A DNA stretch of 64,000 bases from Theropithecus gelada (GCF_003255815.1 NC_037677.1:103334583-103398582); one strand, 5' to 3'; shown: positions 33,845-46,134, counted from the stretch's first letter. Made by a program: numbers and translations. The notes: generated by a model not told the origin, from the letters alone.

Positions 33845-33909
33845 TTAGGTTGGTGCAAAGAGTCATTGTGGTAATTGCCAAAAACTGCAATTACCTTTGC
33901 ACCAATTTG
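33845..33909. mobile_element. MADE1 mariner-derived MITE (hairpin)
   Basis: TTAGGTTGGTGCAAA at the left faces TTTGCACCAA at the right, and CAATTACC pairs with GGTAATTG inside. This is the palindromic MADE1 element (Hsmar1-derived), slightly shorter than the usual 80 bp. MADE1 hairpins are the known source of the miR-548 family; whether this copy is processed is unknown. Confidence 0.9.
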
Positions 33910-34784
33910 ATAATATAAATACAGAAAGTTCCGTGTCCAATTACAGTGCAGCATGATGAGAGCATCCTAGGAGGAATGGAAGTGCTATGGGCTTGCTGGT
34001 GAGACATTCAGTCCTCCTACCTCTGCACAGATGTTTTGCTCTGTCCTAGAAACTTTTCCTGTGACTCTGAATTTATTTCACTTTGTATCACACAGAGCTG
34101 TGGACTTGTTATTCCTCCATGGCCTATTTAGTCCTCGTTAGGCTACAGACTATTTTACTATTCAGTCTATGTTATAGAGGGAATTACTAATGTCAGGGAT
34201 GGGGACATTATGGAAGAGCTGAGGGAAAGCCTAGAAGGCTGCCTGGAATGATGACAAGGATAACTCATCATTCCAGAAAGAAGGAGCACTGGGCAGGAGC
34301 ACACAGGCATGAGAGAATGTGAGATGTGTTTGGGGAACACTGGCTGTGTGTTTTGCAAGAAAGTCCTACTGGAAACCCACACTAGAACCTAGTTTAGTTG
34401 GATAAAGACAGAAAATTATATACAAGGTCACACTCAATCATGGAGAACTGAGAAGCATATCACATAACTTTCCAAATTAAGTTTACAAAGACAGTAGGGG
34501 GCAAGGGAAGGAGTTAAAGAGAGACAGAGAGAGAAGGATAAAAAGTAGGAAAAAAAGAAGCAAGCAAGCAGGAATGAAAGTAGAAAGCGGGCAGGAAGAA
34601 ATAAAACTGTTTAGCTCATGGAGGAGAAAGCATACAGTTTCCAGTTTCTTCTCCAGGTGTTTTATTTTTATTTTTGGAAGGGGAAGAGAGGGGAGAGGGT
34701 GTGCACATTTATTTAGATGTGTCTACATGCTATAAGATTAATTTCAGAACAGAGAAACACTGCCTTTAAGACACGTGGACACAT
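33910..34784. other. Intron with a GA-rich patch
   Basis: Purine-rich sequence at about 34500-34600. No exon recognised. Confidence 0.5.
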
Positions 34785-35157
34785 TCAATCAACAATTTCT
34801 TCTTTTCTCTTCTTTCTCTTTCTTTCTTTTCTTTTCTTTTCTTTTCTTTTTTTGTTTGTTTTAGATGGAGTCTCTCTCTGTTGCCAGGCCGGAATACAGT
34901 GGCACCATCTCGGCTCACTGCAACGTCTGTCTCCCAGGTTCAAGCGATTCTCCTACCTCAGCCTCCCAAGTAGCTGGGACTATAGACAAGTACCACCACG
35001 CCCGGCTAATTTTTGTATTTTTAGGAGAGACGGGGTTTCACCATGTTGGCCAGGATGGTCTCGATCTCTTGACCTCATGATCCAGCAGCTTCAGCCTTCC
35101 AAAGTGCTGGGATTACAGGCGTGAACCACCGCGCCCGGCCTCAATGAACAATTTCTT
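34785..35157 (-). repeat. Alu with 17 bp target-site duplication and CT-rich tail
   Basis: TCAATCAACAATTTCTT at 34785-34801 and TCAATGAACAATTTCTT at 35141-35157 differ by one base and bracket a reverse Alu with a (TTTTC)n tail. Confidence 0.95.
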
Positions 35158-35269
35158 AATTATTTTTATCACCCTCCATACCAGCTATCATACCTGAAAC
35201 ACAGGAGATGCTCAACAAAGAACAGTATGGCACAGTCCTTGTCTCAGTGGAATAAAGACAGATGACACG

Positions 35270-35710
35270 TTTGCCCGCCCCTCCCTCTATTCCAGCCACC
35301 TGGCCTTCTGTTATGCCTCAGCCATGCTAAGTATGCTCATAGCCGTACCCTTTGCATGTACTCTTCCCTCTGTCTGGAATGCTCTTCCAGCAGGCAGACA
35401 CACAGCTCTCTCCCATATTTCCATATAGACTTGGCTTAAATACCAAATGCCACCTTATCTGAGATTTCTTCCTTGATGGCCCTCTTTCTCTGATCACTCT
35501 CTATTCTCCCCACTCTGTTTTTCTCATACATTTGTAGCTCCACTTCTCATACAAATGCTTCATACATTTGTTATAACATCTCCCCTAACTAGAAGGTAAA
35601 CTTTATGAGAGCAGAGCCTTTGCATCCATTCCTAATCATCCCTCATTCATGCCTAGAAGAGCATCTGATGTGGTGTAGATGTCCAACAATATTTTTTGAA
35701 TGAATGAATA
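35270..35710 (+). repeat. L2 LINE fragment
   Basis: GTCTGGAATGCTCTTCCAGC, AATGCCACCTTATCTGAGA, TTCCTTGATGGCCCTC and a final TTTTTTGAATGAATGAAT are classic L2 3' end phrases. Confidence 0.85.
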
Positions 35711-35714
35711 ATAA

Positions 35715-35920
35715 TAGGTCCAGAGTGAAACAGACCTGGCTTTAAATCCTAACTCTGAAACAATGGAAAAAACACTTAAATATTTGTAAGCCCCATTTCC
35801 CCATCATTAAAATGAGGAAAACAAGAATAGTATCTACCTCCAAGGGTTGTTATAAGTAAGGCAGCTGAAAAGTACCTAGTGTGCTCACACCAGATAAGTA
35901 ATAGGAATATAATGCATGAT
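35715..35920 (+). repeat. MIR SINE
   Basis: GACCTGGCTTTAAATCCTAA, CATCATTAAAATGAGGAAAA and CAAGGGTTGTTATAAGTA in forward MIR order, directly after L2. Confidence 0.75.
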
Positions 35921-36869
35921 CCTAGCATCACTGTTGCTTGAGCATTTAGAGGACAAAGGAAGAAAATATGTGAGTGAATGCCAGGGTCTTTATGATGCTA
36001 CTTTTTTTAAGCAGGAGTCAGAAACATTAGACATTTTTCAACACTTGGGGATTGCCACATCTGCATCTTATATGGAGTGCTGCTATAGTATTCCGAGGGA
36101 TCCCAAGGACCCAATAGACGCCTAGATCTTTGTCCTAAAGTTAAGGTCTGTGAGTGAAAAGTTTTTTGTGCACCTTTGTTCTCTCAGCCTCAGCATGGAA
36201 TATAAGGGCACAGACCTTCATGCAGGTGGGTGGGCACCTGGGAAGCAGAAGAAGTGGCATATAATGGCTACAAAGAACCCAATTTGAAAGCTGCCCAGCA
36301 GAGCCTGTTGTTGTACTGTCACTATCAGGCTTTTCAATGCTGTGCTAGGAGGCCCGTGTTATCTTATTTCATGCTTTTCTGGTTGGTTGTTAGGGCTGTC
36401 TTCAGGTTACTAAATCAGAGAGGTCAAGTGGATGTCACTAGTCATTGAAATCAAGAGCCTTTTGCAATATGAAATATGGGGTCAGAGTAACACTGCTAGG
36501 AAAAAAAAAAAAAAAAGCATAGTACTAGATTCTGGCTATACCAGCTAAACCTTGTTGCTTTATTTGGGGATAGAAGAGAGGTGAGAATGTGCATTTTCTC
36601 AGCATGCTGGGAAGTGGTAAGGATCTGTCAGAATCTGAAGCTGACCAGAAATGGAAACGTCTAACCTCTTCCAAGCTCTACCTTGGAAGTTATTAATAAA
36701 TTGACTAAAATAAGAAGATAAAGGAAGACTATGAAATGCGAGGTCTAATAATGGCAACTGTTGTGCTAGCGTTGGAACTTTGGCCAAAGTGGGGGGTGCC
36801 AGTTTGATATTTTTAAATGTGTATATCAGTGCCAAAGGTTTCATATTTTCTATTCAAGAGATTTGATTT
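35921..36869. other. Intron, no feature recognised
   Basis: An A16-18 run at about 36500. Small open frames on both strands lack support. Confidence 0.5.
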
Positions 36870-37440
36870 TTTTAAAGTTCACTGAAGAAGAAATAAAGGT
36901 AGCGAAGAAAAACAAAAAAAATTCTCAACCTCACTCCTAATTAAATAAATAACAGATTAAAACAATAAGGAGATGCCTTTTTAAAATTTGCTCTCAGATG
37001 GGTTATATTTGAAAAGTCTTCAATAATGTCCAAGATTGTTGAGGGCTTGCAAACACAGGCATTCTCATACTGAGAGTCTATTCATTGTTGCAAATATTTC
37101 AGGAGGCAATTTGACAATGTCTACAAAAATTTGAAATATATATACTCTCTGACTCAGGAATTTTCCTTCATCAAATTCTCTTTCAGTGGTGTTTGCTGCT
37201 TACGCAAGCTTGAATGCTTACTAACCAAATAAATAATATGTGTGTATATGTATATATTTGCATTGTTTGAAATAGCCAGAAGTCTCTATATCTACAAAGG
37301 TCTCTATAATTTAGTAATTACTAAATATAGTTGACTTTGTAATGGGGTTCTATATATCAATTAACCATGAAGTTGCTAAATGTATATGTGCTGATATGAA
37401 AAGATTTTTAAGTTGCATTTGTATTCACAAACACTAAATT
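36870..37440 (+). repeat. Old L1M LINE fragment
   Basis: CTCAACCTCACTCCTAATTA, GCAATTTGACAATGTCTAC and GACTCAGGAATTTTCC are L1 3' region phrases, heavily diverged. Confidence 0.65.
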
Positions 37441-38459
37441 TGCCATAATTGTTCAACAAGAACACTCATGTAAGTATATGTGTGTGTATACATATACATA
37501 ATCATCTGTATAAGCCTAAACAATTTCTGGAGAAATATAGCATATATATATATATGCTGTATTTCATATATGTTATATATGTATATACACATACATATAT
37601 AACCTCTTGGCTTTTTATTGTTATCATTGCTATTTTTGTTGGTATAAAAGTAAGCTATTTTCATAGTAAAACCACTCTATAGCTGAGATATTGAAGACTT
37701 TGAGAACTGAGGTCTCTATTACCTCCCCAGAGCATTTCAGCAGCACTTACCTTATCCAAATTTTGACACACTTACTGTTCAATATGGAAACTAGGTTGGA
37801 AAGCTGGCGGATAGGATGTAGAAAATGAGATTTCCAGTTCTCACCCAAGACCAGAATTAGTGGGATGCATAGTTATATAAAGTTGTGAGTTACTTTTATT
37901 TTATTTCTGCCTGTTAAAATGCTAGTTTGAGGCTCATTTCACAGAGTTCTTGGGCAGTCATTTTCACAGCTGGTTAAAGGGCCAAGGTTTGTTGTTCCCC
38001 AGTGTATAAGATTAGTCCTTGGGAAACTTGTTATGAGGTTACTCACTCATGCAAATAAACACTGGGACCAATAATTGTCCCCTGTCCCCTGTTCCTGCTG
38101 GCACAGATCACCACCAGTACAGAAACATTTGGGCCTTTTATTTCAGAAGTAAAAGGGAGAAGCAGTAATGCCAAAGATGGTACTGCAGGTTCTCTTACAG
38201 ATGACCATAATATACAACTATATATCCATGTGAAATTGCCATGTGAAAAATTCTGATAAAAGTTATGTTATTTTCCTCCAAAATCAAATATGCATAAAAT
38301 GTGGCACCCAGTTTCAGGGAGTTAGTAAGTCTCTTGCATTCATCTGTTAGTGCTACAGGGCTCCACAGACCCAGTAGTTAAAGATCCTTCTTTCAGTAGA
38401 TATACCTAAATAGTGACACACTAATATATTTATTAATTCAACAAATATTAAATGTTTCA
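37441..38459. other. Intron with a TA-rich patch
   Basis: Alternating TA/TG/CA sequence at about 37475-37605, symmetrical enough to open frames on both strands. No exon recognised. Confidence 0.5.
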
Positions 38460-38608
38460 TCTGGGGGTGGTGGCTCATGCCTATCCCAGCACTTTGGGAG
38501 GTCAAGGCAGGAGGATCACTTGAGCCCAGGAGTTTAAGACCAGCCTGGGCAACATGGTGAGACCTTATCTCTACTAAAAAAGTAAAATAAAATAAAAATA
38601 AAAATAAA
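38460..38608 (+). repeat. Alu monomer (FLAM/AluJ type)
   Basis: One Alu arm only, ending in an (AAAT)n tail; older-type CTTGAGCCCAGGAGTTTAAG. Confidence 0.85.
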
Positions 38609-38821
38609 TGTTTTGGGATCTAAGTTATATTTTGGACATAGAATGGAGATTAAATAAGATACAACTTTTCACACAGCTTTCAATCCAACAGTTTGGTCAA
38701 TGTTTTCTCTTTAACTACATGCATGACACACACACATACACAAATGCACCTATGTTAGGTAAATCAATAGAATGTAGGTTTCCTTTTTAGTATTTTAATG
38801 TACTGGGCTCCTACAATGTAT

Positions 38822-38847
38822 ACACACACACACACACACACACACAG
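38822..38847. repeat. (CA)n microsatellite
   Basis: Uninterrupted CA/AC run of about 13 units; candidate length polymorphism. Confidence 0.95.
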
Positions 38848-39209
38848 AATATTTAAACAATAAAGTATTTGCTTCCTGGATGAGAACCTGTCAATTTGTC
38901 CTCTTTGAACTCAGGCCAACAATAAATGCCACATCCAATAAATATGTTCAAAACTTTCAATACATCCTGTGATTGACTGTAGTTGAGCCTGCTCTTTTCA
39001 GCTCACCTCCCAAGGCAGAAAGTAATACAAGAAAGAATAACATCCTTGTCACAGATGTAAACTACAAGATATCTACATATAAGAGGCTAGCTGGTAAGAA
39101 ACATCAGTGCCAACCATAGACTCTCACAGTACAAAAGCTTTCTAGAGGATCTAAGATAATATACTAGTTTATATAAATAACCACACATTCCTATCCAGAT
39201 ACTTGTTTT
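38848..39209. other. Intron, no feature recognised
   Basis: Nothing recognised on either strand. Confidence 0.5.
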
Positions 39210-39400
39210 GGGGGCAAAGTTTCAGAATCTGTGCCATGGACCCCATCAGCAATCTGAGAAAGCCTGTGGACTCATTTTTTCAGAATTTTTTAAATGTATA
39301 AAATAAATTACCCAGAACAAACACAAAAACTAATTCAATTAAATTTAAATAAAGTTATTAAAAGATTAAAAAACAAGTATTTAATACCCTTGTATGTACT
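39210..39400 (+). mobile_element. hAT-type transposon remnant
   Basis: TGTGCCATGGACCCCATCAG, CAGAATTTTTTAAATGTATA and AAATAAATTACCCAG resemble a Charlie-class end with downstream A+T-rich body. Diverged. Confidence 0.5.
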
Positions 39401-39930
39401 TTTTAAATTAATATATTATATATCAAGATCTACTGGCAGGTCTGATAACTACTACAATTTTGAGGAAAGAATGAGTATAAATAATATTTTCAGATATAAT
39501 GACTGTATTATTATATAAAAATTTCTGCGATTTCTATTGCGACAAAGTCGCTTATATTACTAATACTACCACAGTTTATTTCCAACCGTTATAATTGAGA
39601 GTAATCTTGTAAGTTATAAGGTTTGTAAAAATAAATATATAATTTTTTTTTCTCATGTAAAAACTAAAGCTTTCCAGAGCTCACCTCCCCTCAAATATGG
39701 GAACTTCAGTGGAAACAGAAATTATGTATAACATGTAATCTAGGGACATCTGAAGTAGACCAAGAGTAAATTTTGAATAACGAATCCAGATAAGGATTCA
39801 CAACACACTCCATGGGGAAGAGCTAAACTGAGGGATTTTTCCTGTGTCAAATGTCTCAGTGTCTTGACTACAGAATATGTGAACACACTAAGGTCAGAAA
39901 ATAACTTCTTGTTCAAAGTCAAAAACATGA
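39401..39930. other. A+T-rich intron, no feature recognised
   Basis: No exon or clear repeat. Confidence 0.5.
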
Positions 39931-40241
39931 TGGCCAGGTGTGGTGGCTCATGCCTGTAATCTCAGCACTTTGGGAGGCCAACGTGGGTGGATCACTTGAG
40001 GTCAGGTGTTTGAGATCAGTCTGATCAACATGGCGAAAACCCATCTCTACCAAAACTACAAAAATCAGCCGGGCGTGGTGGTAGGTGCCTGTAATCCTAG
40101 CTACTGGAGAGTCTGAGGCAGGAGAATCGCTTGAATCCAGGAGGCAGAGGTTGCAGTGAGCTGAGATCGCACCACTGTACTCCAGGCTGGGCAACAGAAT
40201 GAGCCTTTATCTCAAAAAAACAAAACAAAACAAAAAAACCA
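39931..40241 (+). repeat. Alu element (first of three in tandem array)
   Basis: Full-length forward Alu, tail (AAAAC)n. Confidence 0.92.
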
Positions 40242-40332
40242 TTACATTATTGTAGAGTATATTTGGCATATACTCTACAAGATGTACAACCTAGAATAAA
40301 AACAATGGGTTCCATATATGTAAACAATGAAT

Positions 40333-40660
40333 GGGGTCTAGCACAGTGGCTCATGTCTGTAATCACAGTACTTTGAAGGGCCAAGGTAGGTGGATCACTT
40401 GAGGTCAGGAGTTCCAGACCAGCCCAGCCAACATAGTAAAACACCGTCTCTGCTAAAAATGCAAAAAATCAGCTGGACGTGGTGGCAGGCACCTATGATC
40501 CCAGCTACTCAGGAGGCTAAGGCAGGAGAATCACTTGAACCCGGGAGGCGGAGGTTGCAGTGAGCTGAGACCATGCCATTACACTCCAGCCTGGACAACA
40601 AGAGCAAAACTCCATCACACACACACACAAAAATTAATAATAATAATAATAATAATAAAC
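40333..40660 (+). repeat. Alu element with CA and (AAT)n tail
   Basis: Forward Alu starting GGGGTCTAGCACAGTGGCTC. Its tail has evolved into a short (CA)n and an (AAT)n run at 40636-40658. Confidence 0.92.
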
Positions 40661-40689
40661 GGATGGAGAAAAAAAGAGGATTTCAATCA

Positions 40690-41019
40690 GGAAATGAGAA
40701 AGAGGCCGGCCATGGTGGCTCACGCTTGTAATCCCAGCACTTCGGGAGGCAGAGGCAAGTGGATCGCTTGAGGTCAGGAGTTCGAGACCAGTTTAGCCAA
40801 CATGGCAAAACCCCATCTCTGCCAAAAATACAAAAATTAGCCTGGCATGGTGGCGCATGCCTGCAGTCCCAGCTCCTCAGGAGGCTGAGGCAGGAGGATG
40901 ACTTGAACCTGGGGGGCAGAGGTTTCAGTGAGCCGAGATGGCGCCACTGTACTCCAGACTGGGTGACAGAGTGAGACTCTGTCTCAGGAAAAAAAAAAAA
41001 AAAAAGGAAATGAGAAAGA
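40690..41019 (+). repeat. Alu with perfect 14 bp target-site duplication
   Basis: GGAAATGAGAAAGA at 40690-40703 and 41006-41019 bracket a forward Alu. Third same-orientation Alu within 1.1 kb. Confidence 0.95.
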
Positions 41020-41799
41020 ACAGAGATACAGAATTCTTAGCGCAGCTGATGAGACTGTAACCTGATTTTGATAAACACACTGTCAAATTGTGGCCGCCAC
41101 ATTTGCTAACACCTGGCTACCCTGACCTCTCTGTGCTATTTACTTCCAACCTCCTCTTCTCTGTTTGTTGTTGTTGTTGTTGTTTTAACTGGAGCCTTGG
41201 TTATTGAGACAATCTCTTTCTCTTTTTCTCTCTCTCTCTTTTTTTTTTTTTTTTTAACACCGTGATAGGTCAGGTGTTATGCTTAGACCCTTTAAATCAA
41301 TTGGTAGGTTTTTTTTTTTTTCTGTTTTGTTTTGACAGGGCTAACTTTTCAAATTAAATCCTTTTATTGAATTTTCACCCTTGGATAGTTTCTGAAGATG
41401 CTGCCTTTGCAAAAAAAAAAAAAAAAAAAAAAAAAAAGGAAAGTAAAATAAATAAAATTAGAACTGATATATTTCATGCCTTGTGAAAGCTAAGCCTGAG
41501 ATGACAGTTTGGCATTATCAACCGCCATGCCTTCAGGGAGCACAGGAATAATGCTGGGTGTATGAAAATGTGCAGCTCACAGAGAGTGATGGCCTCATTG
41601 TTTTTAGGATACAGTGTCATGTGCATTGGATGCCACAAGCCAGAAAGCAGCAGCATATGCCCAAAAGCTTGAAAATGAAAGCAATCCGGGTGCTACCAAT
41701 TCCATCCAGAGTTTCCGAAACTAGGGGTGCGATCATGGGAGACAGACCCTCAAGCTCTTTCACTAATTTTCTTAAAATTAGTGAAAAGTTGTGGATCTT
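41020..41799. other. Intron with several simple runs
   Basis: (TTG)n at 41165-41185, CT/T-rich at 41215-41256, T12 at about 41310, and an A27-28 run at 41411-41438. A long A run without an upstream recognised SINE could be a degraded retroposon tail, but I identify no source. Confidence 0.6.
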
Positions 41800-41962
41800 T
41801 GCTACTCAAGCATGTTTCACAGACCCGCAGCATGGATATCATCCAGGAGCTTGTGAGAAATGCAGACTCTCAGGCCCCTACTGAATCACTATGCAGATCT
41901 CAACAAGGTCCCTGGGTGGGTAGCATACATGCTAAGGTTTAAGATGCGAGGCTCTAACATTT
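41800..41962 (+). mobile_element. MER5-like hAT-Charlie element
   Basis: TTCACAGACCCGCAGCATGG, GAGCTTGTGAGAAATGCAGA, CTCAGGCCCCTACTGAATCA and GTTTAAGATGCGAGGCTC follow the MER5 pattern. Confidence 0.8.
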
Positions 41963-42059
41963 TCAGACAACTTGGTAAGTGAGGTGAGATAGCCAACTGG
42001 TAGCCCTGACAACTGGTCAGCCAGGTCTGCGGTCACTCAGCATACACTTAGTGAGATCT

Positions 42060-42420
42060 CTCTACATGTAGATGCCGTGCCATGTGCTGGAGACATAATG
42101 TTTTTGTTTTGAGATGGGATCTCACTGTGTTGCCCAGGCTAGAGTGAAGTTGCTATTCACAGGTGTGTTCATAGTGCACTACAGTCTTGAACTCCTGGGC
42201 TCTAATGATCCTCCTGCCTCAGCCTCCTCAGTAGCTGGGACTACAGATGTGTGCTACCATTCTTGGCTCTGGAGATACAATATTGAATATGACATACATG
42301 GTCCCTGCTCTCATAAAACTTACAGACTGGTGGGGAGAAACGGTTGTGATCGAGTAATTATGTAAATAGAAAGTATAATTTCAAACAGAGAAGAACGTGA
42401 TAAAAAAAAAAACTTGGTTG
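42060..42420 (-). repeat. L2 fragment split by an Alu-like monomer
   Basis: GATGCCGTGCCATGTGCTGG stops at about 42103 and resumes at about 42268 with GATACAATATTGAATATGAC and CCCTGCTCTCATAAAACTTA, in reverse L2 order. Confidence 0.7.
42104..42267 (-). repeat. FRAM-type 7SL-derived monomer
   Basis: Contains TGCTATTCACAGGTGTGTTC and ATAGTGCACTACAGTCTTGA, bases retained from 7SL RNA in free right-arm Alu monomers and lost in dimeric Alus. An old monomer inserted in L2. Confidence 0.8.
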
Positions 42421-42781
42421 TATAAAAGCAATCAAAATAAAAAACTCATTTAGATTCAGAGTTTACGAAAGGCTTTTCTAAGAAATAGGTGAGTAACCTG
42501 AGGTCTGAACCATCCACAGTAATCAATTATGCTTGATTGGTCAGGGAACGGGCAAGAGAGCAGGATATTCTAGATAGAGAAAACAGCAAGTATCAAGGCT
42601 TTATGGCAAGACACATACCCCTGTATGTTCCAAGAATTGAAAACACGCCTAAAGGCCTGCAGACAAGGAGCAAGGAAAGGGCAGAGTAAAATTAGGCTAA
42701 GGGAATGGGCAGGCACAAGTTATGTTGGAGCTATAGGTCAAGATGAGAATTTAGCTCTGTATGATCAAAGCAATGAGAAGT
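42421..42781. other. Intron, no feature recognised
   Basis: Sequence such as AGAGAACAGCAAGTATCAAG-like gene-poor intron; no exon or firm repeat call. Confidence 0.4.
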
Positions 42782-43050
42782 CAGCAAGACCTTTTTTTTT
42801 TTTTTTTTTTTTTTTTTTGAGATGGAGTCTTGCTCTGTCGCCAAGCTGGAGTGCAGTGGCGCAATCTCAGCTCACTGCACACTGCAACCTCTGCCCCCCG
42901 CGTTTGCGTGAGTCTCCTGCCTCCGCCTCCCAAGTAGCTGGGACAACAGGCGTGTACCACCACAGCCAGCTAATTTTTGTATTTTTAGTAGAGATGGGGT
43001 CTCATCATGTTGGCCAGGATGGTCTCTATCTCTAGTAAGCAAGACTTTTA
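42782..43050 (-). repeat. 5'-truncated Alu with near-perfect target-site duplication
   Basis: T28-type tail at 42793, Alu body to about 43035. AGTCAGCAAGAC before and AGTAAGCAAGAC after differ by one base. The Alu 5' end is missing (body stops at GATGGTCTCTATCTC). Confidence 0.9.
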
Positions 43051-44150
43051 AACAATGATGCATTTACTTTTGCATTAATAAAATATTGGTCTCTGTTATG
43101 TAGTAAGAACTGGACCTTGGAGTCCAAGATAACACCATCTGCTCCAAGGAAACGGAGAGGTCACCACCAGAGTGAGCCCACTGAGGAGGTGGGAAAGCCG
43201 CTCTGACCTGTTGAGCTCATTCTGTGTCAGGCACAGTGCTGGGCATGTCACACATGGCAGCTTTGCCTGGGTTACAGAGGAGGATGGTCAGCCTTGACCC
43301 CTGACCTGTGCCCCTACTGGCGCTGTCAAAAAATATATTCACTCCCCCCAAAAAGGTAAACAAAACCGTTAGAGATGAGAAATCTCATGGTACATGCATA
43401 GTAATTAAAAAAAAAATGTGTGGTTTCTGGGGAGTTTGGGTTGTAGGGGTGACCTGCTTTGTTTGGCTGTAAGCTGGTAAAGTGCAGGATCTTCTGCCTT
43501 TGTGTTCAGAAGAGCTAAGGACTGGTAGACAGGCACAAATGGCAGTGATTAGGGTGCTTTTGAATTGTGAGGGATATTTTAGAAACTGGGAATGTCTTGG
43601 AAATGAGATGATCCCTCTTTGGGCCAGCGCTGGGCAGCCTACACCAGCCTCATTGCTCTGTGGTAATTGTGGATAGTCCATTCTCCTCCTCTCCTCTACA
43701 TCTGAGACCTCTTTCTTTCTCCCTATCTTTTCTTCCCCCACCCTCTTCTATGTACAGTTTCCCCCTTTTCTCATTTTCTTTTACCCCTCTCACCTGGAGT
43801 GCTCTATCCTAGGTCTAGCGGTACCCTCTCAAATGCTTAGCCCTTCTGAGGATCCTCCGTGCCAGAGAAGGGGAAGGAAACATTCATCACTGGTGTTAGT
43901 AGGTCAGGCACTGTGTGAAGTATTTTATGTGCATGGATTTCTCGAATTCTCACCTGGATGGGCTTTGTGAGATAGACATCACTGTCCTCTACTTATTTAC
44001 CATAGGAGCTTACGTTTATTATTACTTAAGCTTTCTATGCCTTTGTTTCTTCATATGTGAAATGAAGAAAACATCCTACAACATTGTCATGAGGCCACGA
44101 GGTGTAGTCCTGTCCTTCACTGCAGCATAAGCACCCGGAGGTGATGAGAA
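43051..44150. other. Intron with MIR remnants
   Basis: Reverse MIR-like phrases at about 43195-43290 (GTGTCAGGCACAGTGCTGGG) and 43885-43995 (GGTCAGGCACTGTGTGAAG). The 118-codon minus frame at 43385-43741 has no recognised similarity. Confidence 0.55.
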
Positions 44151-44830
44151 CTACTGACGGGTGAGCAATTCACTCAACTGACTCTCCTCCTGCTGCCTCT
44201 GATGGGGACACACAGAAAAAGTCTCTCTCTCTCTCTTTTTCAAAATTCTTTCCAAGTGTTTTGTGAATCTCCGAACAAGACAGTGAGGGATGGCCTGGAT
44301 GGTGTCTGACAAAATAAGGAGACTGAAGAAACAATTCAACACAAAACAGTAGCAGCAGCAGCAACAACAAAACACTTCAGGAATCAAGAGTTTGGAGGTA
44401 TTCTCTTTACCTGGAAAGACACTTTGATTGGATGAGAGGGCTGTGCTGGTGTCACCACTATCCAAATATACATATTTCTGGATAACCTATATATTTATAA
44501 ATATATACGAAAAGATATATTTATGAAAAACTATTAAGACTATTTTGCATTACTGAAGACAGGAGATGTCTTCATGCCCAAATCACATGATTATTGCCAC
44601 TGTGCCACTGTACCTACCTACCTATCCTTAGCTCTCCTGAACAAAAGATACCTGCACTTTACTAGCTTAGAGTCAAAAGAAGCAGGTCACCCCTGCAACC
44701 CCAAATCCCCAGAAACCACACATCCACTATTACTCTGCATACACCATGAGATTATCACACAGACTCAGTTCATGACAGAGTCATAGAACTAATATGACTA
44801 AGATTATTGTGGCAAAGTTGATTTACTTAC
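44151..44830. other. Intron downstream of exon E
   Basis: A (TC)n run near 44222-44238 and a CAG/CAA run near 44350-44370. No repeat family or second exon. Confidence 0.5.
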
Positions 44831-44895
44831 GACCATCCACAGTTCTGGCCTCAAGATGCACAAGGTCTGGTTCTTTATTTGACCCCATCACAGAC
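44831..44895 (-). CDS. SORCS1: SORCS1 internal exon 'E' (65 bp), VPS10 domain
   Basis: This is the most 5' exon of the gene visible here. On the minus strand an acceptor ending TTTTTTAG precedes 44895 and a strong donor GTAAGT follows 44831. The first base completes a codon begun in the previous exon (TGG, Trp, would fit the family's FYWSV motif). The exon then reads SVMGSNKEPDLVHLEARTVD followed by G and leaves one base, C, that joins AT of the next exon to give His. It therefore enters and leaves in different phases, so skipping it would shift the frame. The peptide is part of a beta-propeller blade of the luminal VPS10 ligand-binding domain. The next exon in transcript order lies 19.4 kb away at 25308-25426. 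No repeat overlaps it. The preceding exon, which should encode the VVPNRFYW region, was not found in the window. Confidence 0.9.
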
Positions 44896-45799
44896 CTAAA
44901 AAATGGGGAAACATGAAAAGAAACATCCATATTAACGACTTCACATGTGCCTTAGAGGAACTCGGCAGAGCCCCAGACTACTAATATCCACAGGCATCTA
45001 AACCCACAATCTTTAGAATATATCTACTCAATTTATTTATACAGCCTGACAGTAAAATTTCCACTTAAAATAAAAATGATAATGAAAACTTCACTTGATG
45101 AAAGGCAGGCTGCATTCTAGCAAGGATGTTGTGTGTTATTAGCTGGGACTTGCATACAGGTCCTACACATGCTGCGTGTGTACTCTAGCAACAACCCCAG
45201 TGACAGTGTATTAAACTTTCAAACCTTATGAGGCAGATGCCAGGCATGGTGCTTCAGCTGGGTGACTTGAACAGTGATTTCCATAGTACACTGATCTAAT
45301 TAATTTTTTCACTGAAATTTGCCAAACCACCTACTACTGCCCTGTGAACAAACCCTGTGATGCAACCCATGCAGCAGCAGTTACAGCAGTGATGATTCTC
45401 TGTATTATCGAACCCGTGTGAAGAGAAATAGATGCACTTCACTTTCTGAAACGTGCCTGAAACTGTACGTGTAAGCAAAATAAAAGCTTATTTAAAATGC
45501 CTTGGAGACACATATTATTTTGTGTAATCTTGCAGTAAGCTATATTAAATAGAAAATAATTATTATTCTGTAACATAAATAATATGGGCAATCACGCTTT
45601 ATCTCTATGATTTTTATACAATGAGATTAATTAGACTTGGGAACATCTGCACTTTTTAAAAAAAAAAATCAGGCTTTGCAGAACTTTAATTCATTCCATT
45701 TCGACACAGAAAACGGCAAAATGCCTCCAAACTGGTCCCCAGCCACTCAGCCCAGCCACTCAATCAAGGCTAGAAAATGCAAATGTTAAAACTACTTAT
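44896..45799. other. Intron upstream of exon E, no feature recognised
   Basis: No exon or repeat recognised; A11 run near 45657. Confidence 0.5.
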
Positions 45800-46110
45800 C
45801 CAGGGCCGGGCCAAGCGTGGTGACTCACGCCTATAATCCCAGCACTTTGGGAGGCCGTGGCGGGTGGATCATGAGGTCAGGTGATCGAGACCATCCTGGC
45901 TAACATGGGGAAATCCCATCTCTACTAAAAATACAAACAATTAGCCAGGTGTAGTGGCGGGCGCCTGTAGTCCCAGCTACCCTGGAGGCTGAGGCAGGAG
46001 AATGGCGTGAACCCAGGAGGCGGAGCTTCCAGTGAGCCGAGATCGCACCATTGCACTCCAGCCTGGGCGACCGAGTGAGACTCCGTCTCCAAAACAAAAC
46101 AAAACAAAAG
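45800..46110 (+). repeat. Alu element
   Basis: Forward Alu with an (AAAAC)n tail. TACTTATCC occurs on both flanks as a short target-site duplication. Confidence 0.9.
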
Positions 46111-46134
46111 TACTTATCCCTCCAGGGCTTAGTG

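Noticed and set aside
41411..41438. Processed pseudogene marked by an A28 run
   Set aside because: No recognisable mRNA-like sequence precedes it and no target-site duplication was found.
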